A stretch of DNA of 64,000 nucleotides from JAQTNA01 sp043743785 (GCA_043743785.1 JAYTVW010000161.1:36124-100123), one strand, 5' to 3'; counted from the stretch's first letter, positions 7,869 through 17,455 are shown. Numbers and translations: made by a program. Notes: generated by a model from the letters alone, not told the origin.

Positions 7869-8797
7869 TGCGGAGCTCCCTTCAAGTAAAAGTCATAGGT
7901 TTTTTCGATGCCCTCGCGCAGGCTGTGCTGCGCCTTCCAGCCCCAGGCGTGCAGACGCTCCACACTGACCAATTTGCGTGCCATGCCGACGGGCTTGCCA
8001 AGATCGTGTGTGAAGCCCCCTGTGTAGCCCATCACCGTGGCTGCCGCCTGGTAGTACTCGTTGATGGTGTAATCATGGCCCAGTCCCACATTCAGGTAAG
8101 TGGGCAGGGCATCGAACACTTTCACCGCCCGCAGGATGGCGTCTGCCAGATCCCCTGCGTACATGAACTCCCGACGGGCCGTGCCGTCACCCCATATTTC
8201 AACATTCTGTTGCCCACTTTGCCTGGCCTGGTGCACTTTATGAATAATCGCCGGTACAAGGTGCGAATGGGCAGGATCAAACTTGTCGTGGCGGCCAAAG
8301 ATATTGCAGGGAATCAGGGTCTTGTACTGATACGCGGGATTCTCCTGCATGATGTATTGGCAAAGCCGCGCGGTCACCACCTTGGCGAGCGCATAGCCTT
8401 CGTTGGTCGGCTCCAGTTCGCCCTTGAGCACCATTTCTTCCCGCAGAGGCTCGGAATGGTTGCGCGGGTACATGCAGGAGCTGCCCAGGTTGATCAGTCG
8501 CTTGACACCCGCCTGGCGTGCGGCCCAGACAATATTGCGGCCCATGTCCAGGTTATCCATGAGGAAACCCACGGGTTCGCGCATATTGGCTTGAATCCCC
8601 CCCACTTTGCCGGCGGCGTGGATCACCATATCCGGCCGGTGTTCGCGCAAATAGGCCGCTACAGCATCGAAATTCCGCAGGTCCAGTTCACTGCTGCGAG
8701 GCGCCAGAACATCAAATTCGGCAATGGCGGCATGTTCAAGCACATTGCGCCCCACCATGCCGCCACCACCCGTCACCAAGAGTCGAATTTTATTCAT
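7865..8797 (-). CDS. colC: GDP-L-colitose or GDP-L-fucose synthase (C5 epimerase/C4 reductase)
   Basis: A 310-residue extended SDR of the GDP-fucose-synthase family. It has VTGGGGMVGRNVL at residues 8-20, LGSSCMYPR with Ser and Cys at about 107-108, and the catalytic EGYALAK, with Tyr135 and Lys139. The family inverts C5 (and, in Fcl, C3) of a GDP-4-keto-6-deoxyhexose and then reduces C4 with NADPH. Next to colD the likely substrate is GDP-4-keto-3,6-dideoxymannose, giving GDP-L-colitose. The sequence alone does not separate ColC from Fcl, so the symbol rests on context. The gene lies 12 bases after gmd. Confidence 0.8.
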   Translation of the reverse strand: MNKIRLLVTGGGGMVGRNVLEHAAIAEFDVLAPRSSELDLRNFDAVAAYLREHRPDMVIHAAGKVGGIQANMREPVGFLMDNLDMGRNIVWAARQAGVKRLINLGSSCMYPRNHSEPLREEMVLKGELEPTNEGYALAKVVTARLCQYIMQENPAYQYKTLIPCNIFGRHDKFDPAHSHLVPAIIHKVHQARQSGQQNVEIWGDGTARREFMYAGDLADAILRAVKVFDALPTYLNVGLGHDYTINEYYQAAATVMGYTGGFTHDLGKPVGMARKLVSVERLHAWGWKAQHSLREGIEKTYDFYLKGAPQ

Positions 8798-8809
8798 GCC
8801 CTGACGGAA

Positions 8810-9895
8810 CTATTCGTTGTAGTTGAAAGTCGTGTAGCCGTGCTTCTTCACCAGCTCATCACGCTCCGCCGTCTTGAGGTCTTCCCGCACCATCTCACTC
8901 ACCAAGGCCTCAAAGCTGATCTGGGGTGTCCAGCCAAGCTTCGTTTTTGCCTTGCTGGCGTCCCCAAGCAGGGTTTCCACTTCCGTTGGCCGAAAGTAGC
9001 GCGGATCGACCGCAACGATGCATTTCCCCTCTGCATCAAGACCCTTTTCTTCCACACCCGCGCCCTGCCAGGTAATGGCAATGCCCAGTTCCCGGGCTGC
9101 GGCATTGACAAAATCCCGCACGCTGTATTGCACACCGGTGGCAATCACAAAGTCTTCCGGCTGGTCTTGTTGCAACATCAGCCACTGCATTTCGACATAA
9201 TCCTTGGCATGCCCCCAGTCCCGCAGGGCGTCCATGTTGCCCAGATAGAGGCAGTCTTGCAGGTGAAGTTTGATGCGTGCCAGTGCGCGGGTAATCTTGC
9301 GGGTCACGAATGTTTCGCCGCGCACAGGGCTTTCGTGATTGAACAGTATGCCGTTGCAAGCATACATGCCGTATGCTTCCCGATAATTCACGGTAATCCA
9401 ATAAGCATACAGCTTGGCGACCGCATAAGGACTGCGCGGATAAAAGGGGGTGGTTTCTTTTTGGGGAGTTTCCTGCACCAAGCCATACAGTTCGGAAGTG
9501 GACGCCTGATAGAAGCGCGTCTTCTTCTCCAAACCGAGAATACGAATGGCTTCCAGGATGCGCAGCGCCCCCAATGCGTCCGAATTGGCCGTGTATTCAG
9601 GCTCTTCGAATGAAACGGCAACGTGGCTCTGGGCCGCCAGGTTATAAATTTCGTCCGGCTGCACTTTCTGGATGATGCGCGTCAGACTGGACGAGTCTGT
9701 CATATCGCCGTGATGCAGAAAGAATGGCCAGCCTTTTTCGTGAACATCATGAAACAGATGATCAATCCGCGCGGTATTGAACAAGGAACTGCGACGCTTG
9801 ATGCCGTGCACCGCATAGCCTTTGCCCAACAAAAACTTGGCCAAATACGAGCCATCCTGACCGGTCACCCCGGTAATAAGTGCAACTTTTTGCAT
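8810..9895 (-). CDS. gmd: GDP-mannose 4,6-dehydratase
   Basis: Converts GDP-D-mannose to GDP-4-keto-6-deoxy-D-mannose, the branch point to fucose, perosamine and colitose. The 361-residue product starts MQKVALITGVTGQDGSYLA, the typical Gmd opening. It contains RRSSLFNTARIDHL, STSELYG and YPRSPYAVAK, with the catalytic Tyr and Lys. The internal ATG is preferred because an AGGAAGG sits about 7 bases before it; an upstream in-frame ATG adds 9 residues that look unrelated. GDP-mannose would come from manB and manC nearby. A 261-base gap with a repeat element separates it from the wbpM-like gene. Confidence 0.95.
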   Translation of the reverse strand: MQKVALITGVTGQDGSYLAKFLLGKGYAVHGIKRRSSLFNTARIDHLFHDVHEKGWPFFLHHGDMTDSSSLTRIIQKVQPDEIYNLAAQSHVAVSFEEPEYTANSDALGALRILEAIRILGLEKKTRFYQASTSELYGLVQETPQKETTPFYPRSPYAVAKLYAYWITVNYREAYGMYACNGILFNHESPVRGETFVTRKITRALARIKLHLQDCLYLGNMDALRDWGHAKDYVEMQWLMLQQDQPEDFVIATGVQYSVRDFVNAAARELGIAITWQGAGVEEKGLDAEGKCIVAVDPRYFRPTEVETLLGDASKAKTKLGWTPQISFEALVSEMVREDLKTAERDELVKKHGYTTFNYNE

Positions 9896-10156
9896 CTGAA
9901 AACCTTCCTGGCATGACGGCAAACGCCGAAATAAACTTTTTTATCACCCCCTCGAACAATCAGCACGAGGGAGCTTCACTGAATACGGATTACATCAGCT
10001 TACGTAGGGCAAGCCCGGCCATCTCTCGTTTCTGCTGCGGCGCCACAGCTTCGCTTCAATGCGCTCTTCTTACCGTGAAAGTCGGCACAGCCGACTCACG
10101 ACGCTTCCCTCTCCCCCCGGGAGAGGGATTGAGGGTGAGGGAAGCCGACATGGCTT
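9896..10156. other. Gap between wbpM-like gene and gmd
   Basis: The stretch holds a GC-palindrome element in its right half and otherwise nothing gene-like. The part nearest gmd is AT-richer and could carry a promoter, but no clear -35/-10 pair is visible. Confidence 0.5.
10077..10146 (-). repeat. Palindromic element, family F (intergenic copy)
   Basis: Contains GAAAGTCGG, an inverted GCCGACTCACGACG, then CCCTCTCCCCCCGGGAGAGGG. The complementary strand matches the element found inside lnt (CTCCC..GAGGGGAGCGTCGTGAGTCG..CGACTTTC) and the shorter copy in the second RND pump gene. This copy is the intergenic reference for that family. Confidence 0.75.
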
Positions 10157-12091
10157 TCATACTTTGGGGGTGGATTCCAAAGCCATGTTGGTTATCGAAG
10201 CGGCACACGGGCCGACCCTCGTTTTGGACGGGCAGGCACTTAAGGTAGACGGGGTGGCCCCCTCCAGCAGGCAGGCTTGACGCGGGGCATACTCCGGCAC
10301 CCAGCGTCGCAAATCACACCTGACTTCGGCATCATCCGGCATATGCTGCTGATGCAACCAAGCCAACAAATCGTCCAGCCAGCCCGGGGCCACCTCCCTG
10401 GCCCGCGCGATGCGAAGCTTCGGGTGGTGCGTGGGTCGGGTCTCTTCGTTGTCAGCCAGCAATTCCTCGTAAAGCTTCTCTCCGGGGCGAAGGCCCGAAA
10501 ATTCGATACGGATGTCCTCTTCCGAGAAACCGGAAAGCCGAATCATGTTCCGCGCCAGATCTACGATCTTCATGGGCTCCCCCATATCCAGCACAAAAAT
10601 CTCGCCTCCCTGCCCCATGCCGCCTGCCTGTAACACCAATTGGGCGGCCTCCGGAATGGACATGAAATAGCGAATGATGTCCGGATGAGTAACCGTGACC
10701 GGACCACCCCTGGCTATCTGTTCGCGGAAGGTGGGAATCACACTGCCGGTGCTGCCCAGCACATTGCCAAACCGGACCATCTCGAAGCGGGTTGGCGATC
10801 CCTGCTGCAGCGCTTGGCAGATCATCTCGGCCAGGCGTTTGCTGGCCCCCATGACGTTGGTTGGATTCACCGCCTTGTCCGTGGATATCAGGACAAACTT
10901 TTCCACACCATGAACCGAAGCCGCCTGAGCTACCGTCCAGGTACCCAACACATTGTTCTGCACGGCCTCCCAGGTGTTTACGTCTTCCATCATCGGCACG
11001 TGCTTGTAGGCTGCCGCGTGAAAAACAAGCGCAGGGCGATAACGCGCCAGAATCTGGGCGATGCGTGTGCCATTCTTTACGTCCCCGATGACACAAACGA
11101 TCTCCTGCCCCGGAAAGCTCTCACGGAACTCCTGCTCCAAGCTATACATGGCAAATTCGTTGGCTTCGAAAAACACCAGCAGGGCAGGCTTGTAAGCCGC
11201 CATCTGTCGGCAGAGTTCGGAACCGATGGAGCCACCCGCCCCGGTCACCATCACGACTTTATCCGCAAGCAAGGCATGCAGGCTGGCACTGTCCAGGGAC
11301 ACGGGTTCCCGTCCGAGGAGGTCATCCAGCTCCACCTTGCGCACCTGGGAAATGGACACCTTGCCGGAAAGAAGATCGTCGAAACCAGGTACCGTCATTA
11401 CGGATAGCCCCGCTGCTGCAGCCAGTTCCACGGCCCGTCGCCGTACAGTAGGAGAGGCAGAAGGCATGGCAACAATAATCTTTTCAACACCCAATTCCTT
11501 CGCGAGCTTGCCAACCTGATCCAGGCTGCCCAGGACCGGCAAACCATGCAGCAGCTGCCCCTTTTTACTCCGGGCATCATCCAGCAGTCCCTTGACACAC
11601 CAGTCCGGATGAGGAGACAGATCCCGCAGGAGCAGCGCCGCTGCAGCGCCCGCTCCCATCACCAGGACGTTGGATTTACCCGTCTCACCCCATGAAAATA
11701 TGTGCCCATCTTTCAGCGCCCGGTAGAAGAAACGGCTGCCCCCCATCAGCAGAAGCAAGAGCATGGGATTCAGCACCAGGACGGAACGCGGCACCAATAA
11801 CAAGTGCCTGACAATGTACAAGACTTCCGGCCCCGCCATTGCCGCCACACCGATGGCCATGAGGATGCGCTTCAGGTCCGGCAGACTGGCAAAACGCCAC
11901 ATGCCCCGATACAGGCCGAAGAGCCAGAAGATCAGGACATTCACTGGCAACACCAGCGCCACGGATTCCCACAAGGAATGGCTGAATTCACCGGGTATTT
12001 CGAAATTGAAACGCAGCAGATAGGCGAACCACCAAGCCAGAATTGTGGCGAGCCCATCGTGAATCAATATCAACAAAGTTCTAAAGCTCAC
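10157..12091 (-). CDS. WbpM/CapD/FlaA1-type membrane nucleotide-sugar 4,6-dehydratase
   Basis: The protein has an N-terminal four-helix membrane part (LLILIHDGLATILAWWFAYL near residues 6-25, then further segments) and a CoA-binding-like Rossmann domain. A C-terminal SDR catalytic domain carries VMVTGAGGSIGSELCRQMA. The active site reads STDKAVNPTNVMGASKRLAE, with Met and Lys where ordinary SDRs have Tyr and Lys, as in WbpM. The family makes UDP-4-keto-6-deoxy-GlcNAc for QuiNAc or FucNAc residues. I prefer a GTG preceded by GGAGGT at good spacing, giving 644 residues; a GTG 16 codons upstream has no visible Shine-Dalgarno. The last about 40 residues are Pro/Cys-rich and poorly conserved. Confidence 0.87.
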   Translation of the reverse strand: MSFRTLLILIHDGLATILAWWFAYLLRFNFEIPGEFSHSLWESVALVLPVNVLIFWLFGLYRGMWRFASLPDLKRILMAIGVAAMAGPEVLYIVRHLLLVPRSVLVLNPMLLLLLMGGSRFFYRALKDGHIFSWGETGKSNVLVMGAGAAAALLLRDLSPHPDWCVKGLLDDARSKKGQLLHGLPVLGSLDQVGKLAKELGVEKIIVAMPSASPTVRRRAVELAAAAGLSVMTVPGFDDLLSGKVSISQVRKVELDDLLGREPVSLDSASLHALLADKVVMVTGAGGSIGSELCRQMAAYKPALLVFFEANEFAMYSLEQEFRESFPGQEIVCVIGDVKNGTRIAQILARYRPALVFHAAAYKHVPMMEDVNTWEAVQNNVLGTWTVAQAASVHGVEKFVLISTDKAVNPTNVMGASKRLAEMICQALQQGSPTRFEMVRFGNVLGSTGSVIPTFREQIARGGPVTVTHPDIIRYFMSIPEAAQLVLQAGGMGQGGEIFVLDMGEPMKIVDLARNMIRLSGFSEEDIRIEFSGLRPGEKLYEELLADNEETRPTHHPKLRIARAREVAPGWLDDLLAWLHQQHMPDDAEVRCDLRRWVPEYAPRQACLLEGATPSTLSACPSKTRVGPCAASITNMALESTPKV

Positions 12092-12266
12092 CGCCCACCT
12101 CCATGGAGCCGGCACTTTCGTAGTTTCAGTTGTGCACACCCGCTAGCAGGAACGCAGCCCGGGGATGCAGACAACATCAGCGCTGTCCGCTCCCCGCGGA
12201 AGAAAACCGCTCTTTCTACGTGGCGGCCGGAGAAAGCCAGCCCGGATGGAAGGTATTCGCCCCGGG

Positions 12267-12818
12267 TCACGCGAAACACGCAGCATCGGCCAGCACGGCG
12301 CCCTTGGCGTCCTTGGCGGAAACAAGAGGCACATTCCCCACCCCCTGCGGCCACGCAATAGCCAGACTTGCATCGTTCCAGGCAATGCAGCGCTCATGCT
12401 CCGGATACCAGTAATCGGTGGTCTTGTAGAGGAATTCCGCGGTATCGGAAAGCACCAGGAAGCCATGGGCGAAACCCGGCGGAATCCACAATTGGCGCTT
12501 ATTGTCGGCGGAAAGTTCCACGCCCACATGCTGGCCAAACGTCGGGGAGGACTTGCGGATGTCCACCGCCACGTCCCACACCGCCCCCTGAGTCACCCGC
12601 ACAAGTTTTCCCTGGGGATGCTGTATCTGGTAATGCAGGCCACGCAGGACATCCCGTGCGCTTCTCGAGTGGTTGTCCTGGACGAACTCCACATCCAGCC
12701 CGGTGTCCTCCCGGAACATCTTGCGGCTGTAGCTTTCGAAGAAGAAACCCCGTTCGTCGCCAAAGACCCGGGGTTCAAGGATGAGCACATCCGGAATGAA
12801 AGTTGGAATGGCTCGCAT
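12267..12818 (-). CDS. rfbC: dTDP-4-dehydrorhamnose 3,5-epimerase
   Basis: This 183-residue cupin epimerises C3 and C5 of dTDP-4-keto-6-deoxyglucose in dTDP-L-rhamnose synthesis. Visible family marks are PRVFGDERGFFFESY, the catalytic His in VLRGLHYQ near residue 62, VWDVAVDIRKSSPTFG, and PPGFAHGFLVLSD. The ATG overlaps the rfbA stop by one base (TGATG), showing translational coupling. It is the last of four contiguous rhamnose genes in the order B-D-A-C. A 175-base gap then leads to the wbpM-like gene. Confidence 0.95.
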   Translation of the reverse strand: MRAIPTFIPDVLILEPRVFGDERGFFFESYSRKMFREDTGLDVEFVQDNHSRSARDVLRGLHYQIQHPQGKLVRVTQGAVWDVAVDIRKSSPTFGQHVGVELSADNKRQLWIPPGFAHGFLVLSDTAEFLYKTTDYWYPEHERCIAWNDASLAIAWPQGVGNVPLVSAKDAKGAVLADAACFA

Positions 12819-13702
12819 CAAAACAACCTTTCCTGAATCATGGCTTGCAAATATTGGCCATAGCCATTCTTCGCCAGGGGCGCGGCGAGGCGCAGGACTT
12901 GTTCGGCGTCAATCCAGCCTTGTCGCCAAGCGATTTCTTCCGGACAGGACACTTTCAGGCCCTGGCGCTTTTCAATGGTCTGGATGAAGGTGGACGCCTC
13001 GATGAGGGATTCGTGGGTACCCGTATCGAGCCAGGCATAGCCACGGCCCATGATCTCCACGCTGAGTTGCGCCCGTTCAAGGTAAACCCGGTTCAGGTCG
13101 GTGATCTCCAGTTCCCCCCGCAGCGAAGGCTTGAGATCGGCAGCAATGTCCACAACCTGGTTATCGTAAAAATACAAGCCCGTGACCGCATAGTTGCTCT
13201 TCGGCTGCGTTGGCTTTTCTTCCAGACTGGTGGCGCCGCCCGTGGCATCAAAGGCCACCACGCCGTAGCGCTCCGGATCCTGCACCCGATAGGCAAATAC
13301 CGTCGCGCCCTGCTCCCGCGCCATGGCCTGAGCCAGCTTGGCGTGCAGATCATTGCCGTAGAAAATATTATCGCCAAGCACCAGGGCGCAGGGATCCTTG
13401 CCAACGAAGTCCTTGCCGATAATGAAGGCCTGGGCCAGGCCATCCGGGGATGGCTGAACCGCGTATTGAAGATTGAGCCCCCAGGCGCTGCCATCACCGA
13501 GCAACTGCTGGAAACGCGGCGTGTCCTGGGGGGTGGAAATAATCAGGATGTCCCGGATGCCCGCCAGCATGAGAGTGCTGAGCGGGTAATAGATCATGGG
13601 CTTGTCGTAGATCGGCAGCAGTTGCTTGGACACCACCATGGTGACCGGATGCAGACGGGTGCCGGAACCTCCCGCGAGGATGATGCCTTTACGCTGAGTC
13701 AT
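12818..13702 (-). CDS. rfbA: Glucose-1-phosphate thymidylyltransferase
   Basis: First enzyme of dTDP-L-rhamnose synthesis, making dTDP-glucose. The 294-residue protein starts MTQRKGIILAGGSGTRLHP, the nucleotidyl-transferase signature. It continues with SKQLLPIYDKPMIYYPLSTLM, split here as SKQLLPIYDKPM and YYPLSTLM, and QPSPDGLAQAF. The start is fixed by the gene's own N-terminus and lies 2 bases after the rfbD stop. Longer readings upstream are out-of-frame translation of rfbD. Confidence 0.96.
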   Translation of the reverse strand: MTQRKGIILAGGSGTRLHPVTMVVSKQLLPIYDKPMIYYPLSTLMLAGIRDILIISTPQDTPRFQQLLGDGSAWGLNLQYAVQPSPDGLAQAFIIGKDFVGKDPCALVLGDNIFYGNDLHAKLAQAMAREQGATVFAYRVQDPERYGVVAFDATGGATSLEEKPTQPKSNYAVTGLYFYDNQVVDIAADLKPSLRGELEITDLNRVYLERAQLSVEIMGRGYAWLDTGTHESLIEASTFIQTIEKRQGLKVSCPEEIAWRQGWIDAEQVLRLAAPLAKNGYGQYLQAMIQERLF

Positions 13703-13704
13703 GA

Positions 13705-14601
13705 CTATTTCCCGATAGTTTCTGTAAGCATGCGGACAACCCCGGCTTGCCACTGGGGCAATTCCAGGCCGAAGGTGTTGCGAAGCTTGCCGGTATCCAG
13801 CCGCGAGTTTCCCGGACGCGGGGCGGGCAAGGGAAACGCACTGGTAGGCACGGGCCGGATCGCCTCCGGTGCCACCTTGATGTCGAGGCCGGACTGGCGC
13901 GCAAACTCGATGACAAACCGGGCGTAGTCGTACCAGGAGGTATGCCCCCCGGCCACCAGGTGATACAGACCCCCGACTTCCGGACGCTGCAGGGCCGTTC
14001 TGACGGCATGGGCCGTCACGTCCGCGAGGAGATCCGCCCCGGTGGGCGCGCCGATCTGATCGTCGATGACGGTGAGGACATCTCGCTCCCGGGCCAGCCG
14101 CAGCATGGTCTTGGCGAAGTTGCCACCCCGGGCGGCATACACCCAGCTTGTCCGAAAGATGAGATGCCGGCACCCCGCCGCCCGGATGGCTTGTTCACCT
14201 TCCAGCTTGGTCTTGCCATACACACTCAAGGGGCCGGTGGCATCGGTTTCCCGCCAGGGACTGTCGCCACTGCCGTCAAACACATAATCCGTGGAGTAAT
14301 GCATGAGCCAGGCGCCGCTGCGAGCGGCTTCCCGGGCCAGAACCGCCGGGGCCAGGGCGTTAATGGTGCGAGCGAGTTCAGGTTCGCTCTCAGCCTTGTC
14401 CACGGCGGTATGGGCCGCCGCATTGACAATGATATCGGGCGCCACGCTACGTACGGTTTGAGCCAAGCCATCCAGCTTGGTGAAATCAGCGCACAGCTCC
14501 CGGCTGTCCGAATCCAGCGCCACCACTTCCCCCAGGGGGGCCAGGCTGCGCTGCAACTCCCAGCCAACCTGACCGCCTTTTCCCAGCAAAAGAATTTTCA
14601 T
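13705..14601 (-). CDS. rfbD: dTDP-4-dehydrorhamnose reductase
   Basis: A 298-residue SDR that reduces dTDP-4-keto-L-rhamnose to dTDP-L-rhamnose with NAD(P)H. It starts MKILLLGKGGQVGWELQRSL, whose GKGGQVG is the RmlD nucleotide loop. It contains NAAAHTAVDKAE, YSTDYVFDGSG, and the catalytic YGKTKLEGE. The start ATG overlaps the rfbB stop by 4 bases. Length and order match standard rmlBDAC operons. Confidence 0.96.
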   Translation of the reverse strand: MKILLLGKGGQVGWELQRSLAPLGEVVALDSDSRELCADFTKLDGLAQTVRSVAPDIIVNAAAHTAVDKAESEPELARTINALAPAVLAREAARSGAWLMHYSTDYVFDGSGDSPWRETDATGPLSVYGKTKLEGEQAIRAAGCRHLIFRTSWVYAARGGNFAKTMLRLARERDVLTVIDDQIGAPTGADLLADVTAHAVRTALQRPEVGGLYHLVAGGHTSWYDYARFVIEFARQSGLDIKVAPEAIRPVPTSAFPLPAPRPGNSRLDTGKLRNTFGLELPQWQAGVVRMLTETIGK

Positions 14602-15668
14602 GCACCACGCTCGTCGTAATTCCGCGCCACCCAATCCCGATACCCGCCACTCAGCACATTCGCCACCCAGGGCTGGTTTTCCAGGTACCACCGGACGGTC
14701 TTGCGAATACCGGTCTCGAAGGTTTCCGCCGGCTTCCAGCCCAGCTCCCGCTCCAGCTTGCTGGCGTCGATGGCGTAGCGGCGGTCGTGGCCGGGACGGT
14801 CCGTCACATAGGCAATCTGCTCCCGATAGCTCTTGCCGTCCGCGCGGGCTTGGAACTCGTCCAGCAGGGAACACACTGTATGCACGATGTCCAGGTTGGG
14901 TTTTTCATTCCAGCCGCCCACGTTATAAACCTCGCCAACTTTACCGGCTTCGAGCACACGACGGATGGCGCTGCAATGATCCTTCACATACAACCAGTCC
15001 CGGATCTGCTGTCCGTCGCCATACACGGGCAGGGGCTTGCCCGCCAATGAATTGACGATCAACAGCGGAATGAGCTTTTCCGGGAAGTGATAGGGGCCGT
15101 AATTGTTGGAACAATTGGTGGTCAGTACCGGCAGCCCGTAGGTGTGGTGATAGGCCCGCACCAGATGGTCCGAGGCCGCCTTCGAGGCCGAATAGGGGCT
15201 GTTAGGCTCGTAGCGATGGGTTTCCGTAAAGGCCGGGTCATGCGCCCCCAGGGAACCGTACACCTCATCGGTGGACACATGCAGGAAGCGGAAGGCCGCC
15301 TTCTCCTCTGCCGCCAGGCCGCTCCAGTAGGCGCGCACCGCCTCCAGCAGCCGGAACGTGCCGACGATGTTCGTCTGGATGAAGTCTTCCGGGCCGTGAA
15401 TGGAGCGATCCACGTGGGACTCCGCGGCAAAATTAACGATGGCCCGGGGCCGATGTTCCGCCAGGAGCGCAGCCACGCAGGCCTGGTCGCCAATATCGCC
15501 CTTTGCGAAGATGTGTCGCTTGTCGCCGTCCAAGCTGGCAAGATTTTCCAGATTACCGGCGTAGGTCAATACATCCAGATTCACCACGGGCTCGCCATCG
15601 AGTGCCAGCCAGTCCAGGACAAAATTCGCGCCGATGAAGCCGGCGCCGCCCGTTACAAGAATTGTCAT
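14598..15668 (-). CDS. rfbB: dTDP-glucose 4,6-dehydratase
   Basis: A 356-residue extended SDR that converts dTDP-glucose to dTDP-4-keto-6-deoxyglucose. It shows TILVTGGAGFIGANFV at the N-terminus, AAESHVDRSIHGP, VSTDEVYGSLG, and the catalytic SPYSASKAASDHLV. The start at MTILVTGG is preferred to an upstream in-frame codon that would add 13 unrelated residues. It is the first gene of the leftward sugar operon, so the promoter for the operon should lie in the 310-base divergent gap to manB. Confidence 0.96.
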   Translation of the reverse strand: MTILVTGGAGFIGANFVLDWLALDGEPVVNLDVLTYAGNLENLASLDGDKRHIFAKGDIGDQACVAALLAEHRPRAIVNFAAESHVDRSIHGPEDFIQTNIVGTFRLLEAVRAYWSGLAAEEKAAFRFLHVSTDEVYGSLGAHDPAFTETHRYEPNSPYSASKAASDHLVRAYHHTYGLPVLTTNCSNNYGPYHFPEKLIPLLIVNSLAGKPLPVYGDGQQIRDWLYVKDHCSAIRRVLEAGKVGEVYNVGGWNEKPNLDIVHTVCSLLDEFQARADGKSYREQIAYVTDRPGHDRRYAIDASKLERELGWKPAETFETGIRKTVRWYLENQPWVANVLSGGYRDWVARNYDERGA

Positions 15669-15978
15669 AAGCCCTAACCATCCGGCCCAGAGGCACGACA
15701 GGCGCACCGCCGGAACCCACCTGCTACATCACAAGGCATCCTGAAAGGGCTGCCACCCGAGCCTTACTTATTGTTTTAATGACAAAACACAGAAAATCCT
15801 AGCCGCGCATTATCTCATAAGCCCCTGTATCCGGCTACACGGCCAAAGGTCATACATGCGACGCCCCGAAGTCACGGCGTAGCGCAAGCAATGGCGCCGC
15901 CCAATCCCTGCAAGCAAGGCTCCGGATCACATCAATTTTCTGGGATAATTTCCCTTTCTCGAACCCAGATTTACAGCC
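15669..15978. promoter_or_regulatory. Divergent promoter region between rfbB and manB
   Basis: This 310-base gap separates divergent operons and is AT-richer near its middle, around TTATTGTTTTAATGACAAAAC. On the plus strand TGGGATAATTT, about 30 bases before manB, resembles an extended -10. On the minus strand GATAAT in ATGAGATAATGCG is a possible -10 for the rfb operon. Neither has a convincing -35. I looked for the JUMPstart/ops element typical of enterobacterial O-antigen operons and do not see it. Confidence 0.4.
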
Positions 15979-17358
15979 ATGTCACGAACCCTCGCTCCCG
16001 AAATTTTCAAGGCCTACGACATCCGCGGCATCGTGGATACCGTGTTGACGCCGGATGCCGTACGCGCCATCGGCCAGGCCCTGGGTTCCGAAGCGATCCA
16101 GCGCGGCCAGAAAGCCATCGCTGTCGGGCGGGATGGACGACTCTCGGGTTCCTCCCTGGCGGAGGCGCTGATGGCCGGCATCTGCGCCTCCGGCGTGGAT
16201 GCCATTGATATTGGCTGCGTGGCCACGCCCCTGTCCTACTTCGCCGCTTTCCACCTGGGCACGGACAGCGCCGTGAGCGTCACCGGCAGCCACAATCCGC
16301 CGGACTACAACGGCCTGAAAATGGTACTGGGCGGACAGACGCTCTACGGCGACATGATCCAGGATCTGCGCCGAAGGGTGACGGAGGACGACCTCGCAAC
16401 TGGCCAGGGTCAAAAGAAGAGCGCCGATGTGCGGGACGCCTATATCGAGCGCATCGCCGCCGACGTAAAACTGGCCCGCCCCATGAAAATCGTGGTGGAT
16501 TGCGGCAATGGCGTGGCCGGCGACGTGGCGAGCCGCTTGTTCCGCACCCTGGGCTGCGAAGTGGTAGAGCTCTTCTGCGAAGTGGACGGCAATTTCCCCA
16601 ACCACCACCCGGACCCCTCCAAACCGGAAAACCTGCAGGACGTAATCCGAGCCCTCAAGGAAACCGACGCGGAACTCGGCCTGGCCTTCGACGGCGACGG
16701 CGACCGCCTTGGCGTCGTCACCAAGGACGGCAGCATCATCTACCCGGATCGGCAACTCATGCTGTTTGCTGCCGACGTGCTCTCCCGGGTCCCCGGTGGC
16801 CAGATCATCTATGACGTGAAATGCACCCGCAAGCTGGCCCCCTGGATCCGGGAGCGGGGCGGCGTGCCCGTCATGTGGAACACCGGCCATGCCCTGGTAA
16901 AGGCCAAACTGAAGGAAACCGACGCGCCGCTGGCGGGGGAAATGAGCGGCCACGTGTTTTTCAAGGAGCGCTGGTACGGCTTTGACGACGGTCTCTATGC
17001 CGCAGCCCGACTGCTGGAAATCCTCACCCGCTTTGCCGACCCGAGCGCGGTCCTGAACGGCCTGCCGGATTCGGCGAGCACGCCGGAACTGAACCTGAAA
17101 ATGCAGGAAGGCGAACCCCACACCCTCGTCGCCGAACTCAGGGAAACTGCCACCTTCGAGGGCGCCCGGGAAATCATCACCATCGACGGCCTGCGGGTGG
17201 AATACGCGGACGGCTTTGGCCTGGCGCGGCCATCCAACACCACGCCGGTGGTGGTGCTGCGCTTCGAAGCCGACACGCCGGAGGCTCTGGAGCGCATCCA
17301 GGCGGACTTCCGGCGCGTATTCACCACCGCACGGCCCGGCATTGCACTGCCGTTCTGA
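15979..17358 (+). CDS. manB: Phosphomannomutase/phosphoglucomutase (AlgC/ManB type)
   Basis: A 459-residue alpha-D-phosphohexomutase that interconverts mannose-6-P and mannose-1-P (and usually the glucose pair). It supplies both GDP-mannose and, by glucose-1-P, the dTDP and CDP-glucose routes. Marks in order are FKAYDIRGIV near residue 10, the phosphoserine loop TGSHNPPDYNG near 107, the metal loop FDGDGDRLG near 240, and the sugar loop GEMSGHVFFKE near 324. It is divergent from rfbB and convergent with manC, so it is transcribed alone. The length fits the AlgC family. Confidence 0.93.
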   Translation: MSRTLAPEIFKAYDIRGIVDTVLTPDAVRAIGQALGSEAIQRGQKAIAVGRDGRLSGSSLAEALMAGICASGVDAIDIGCVATPLSYFAAFHLGTDSAVSVTGSHNPPDYNGLKMVLGGQTLYGDMIQDLRRRVTEDDLATGQGQKKSADVRDAYIERIAADVKLARPMKIVVDCGNGVAGDVASRLFRTLGCEVVELFCEVDGNFPNHHPDPSKPENLQDVIRALKETDAELGLAFDGDGDRLGVVTKDGSIIYPDRQLMLFAADVLSRVPGGQIIYDVKCTRKLAPWIRERGGVPVMWNTGHALVKAKLKETDAPLAGEMSGHVFFKERWYGFDDGLYAAARLLEILTRFADPSAVLNGLPDSASTPELNLKMQEGEPHTLVAELRETATFEGAREIITIDGLRVEYADGFGLARPSNTTPVVVLRFEADTPEALERIQADFRRVFTTARPGIALPF

Positions 17359-17376
17359 TCGACCTGGAGGGGCAGC

Positions 17377-17432
17377 GTAGGTCGGGTTTCAACCCGGCAG
17401 TCATGGTGCTGTCGGGCTGAAACCCGACCTAC
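17377..17432. repeat. Palindromic element, family C
   Basis: GTAGGTCGGGTTTCAACCCG runs into a near-complementary CGGGCTGAAACCCGACCTAC. The element sits between the convergent ends of manB and manC, where it could act as a bidirectional hairpin. Related copies lie near 41.7, 50.1 and 53.0 kb. Confidence 0.85.
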
Positions 17433-17455
17433 GCATGATCCCCAGAAGGACTGGC

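Noticed and set aside
15669..15978. JUMPstart/ops element expected before an O-antigen operon
   Set aside because: No match to GGCGGTAG-N-T or the 39-base JUMPstart is seen on the rfbB-leading strand.
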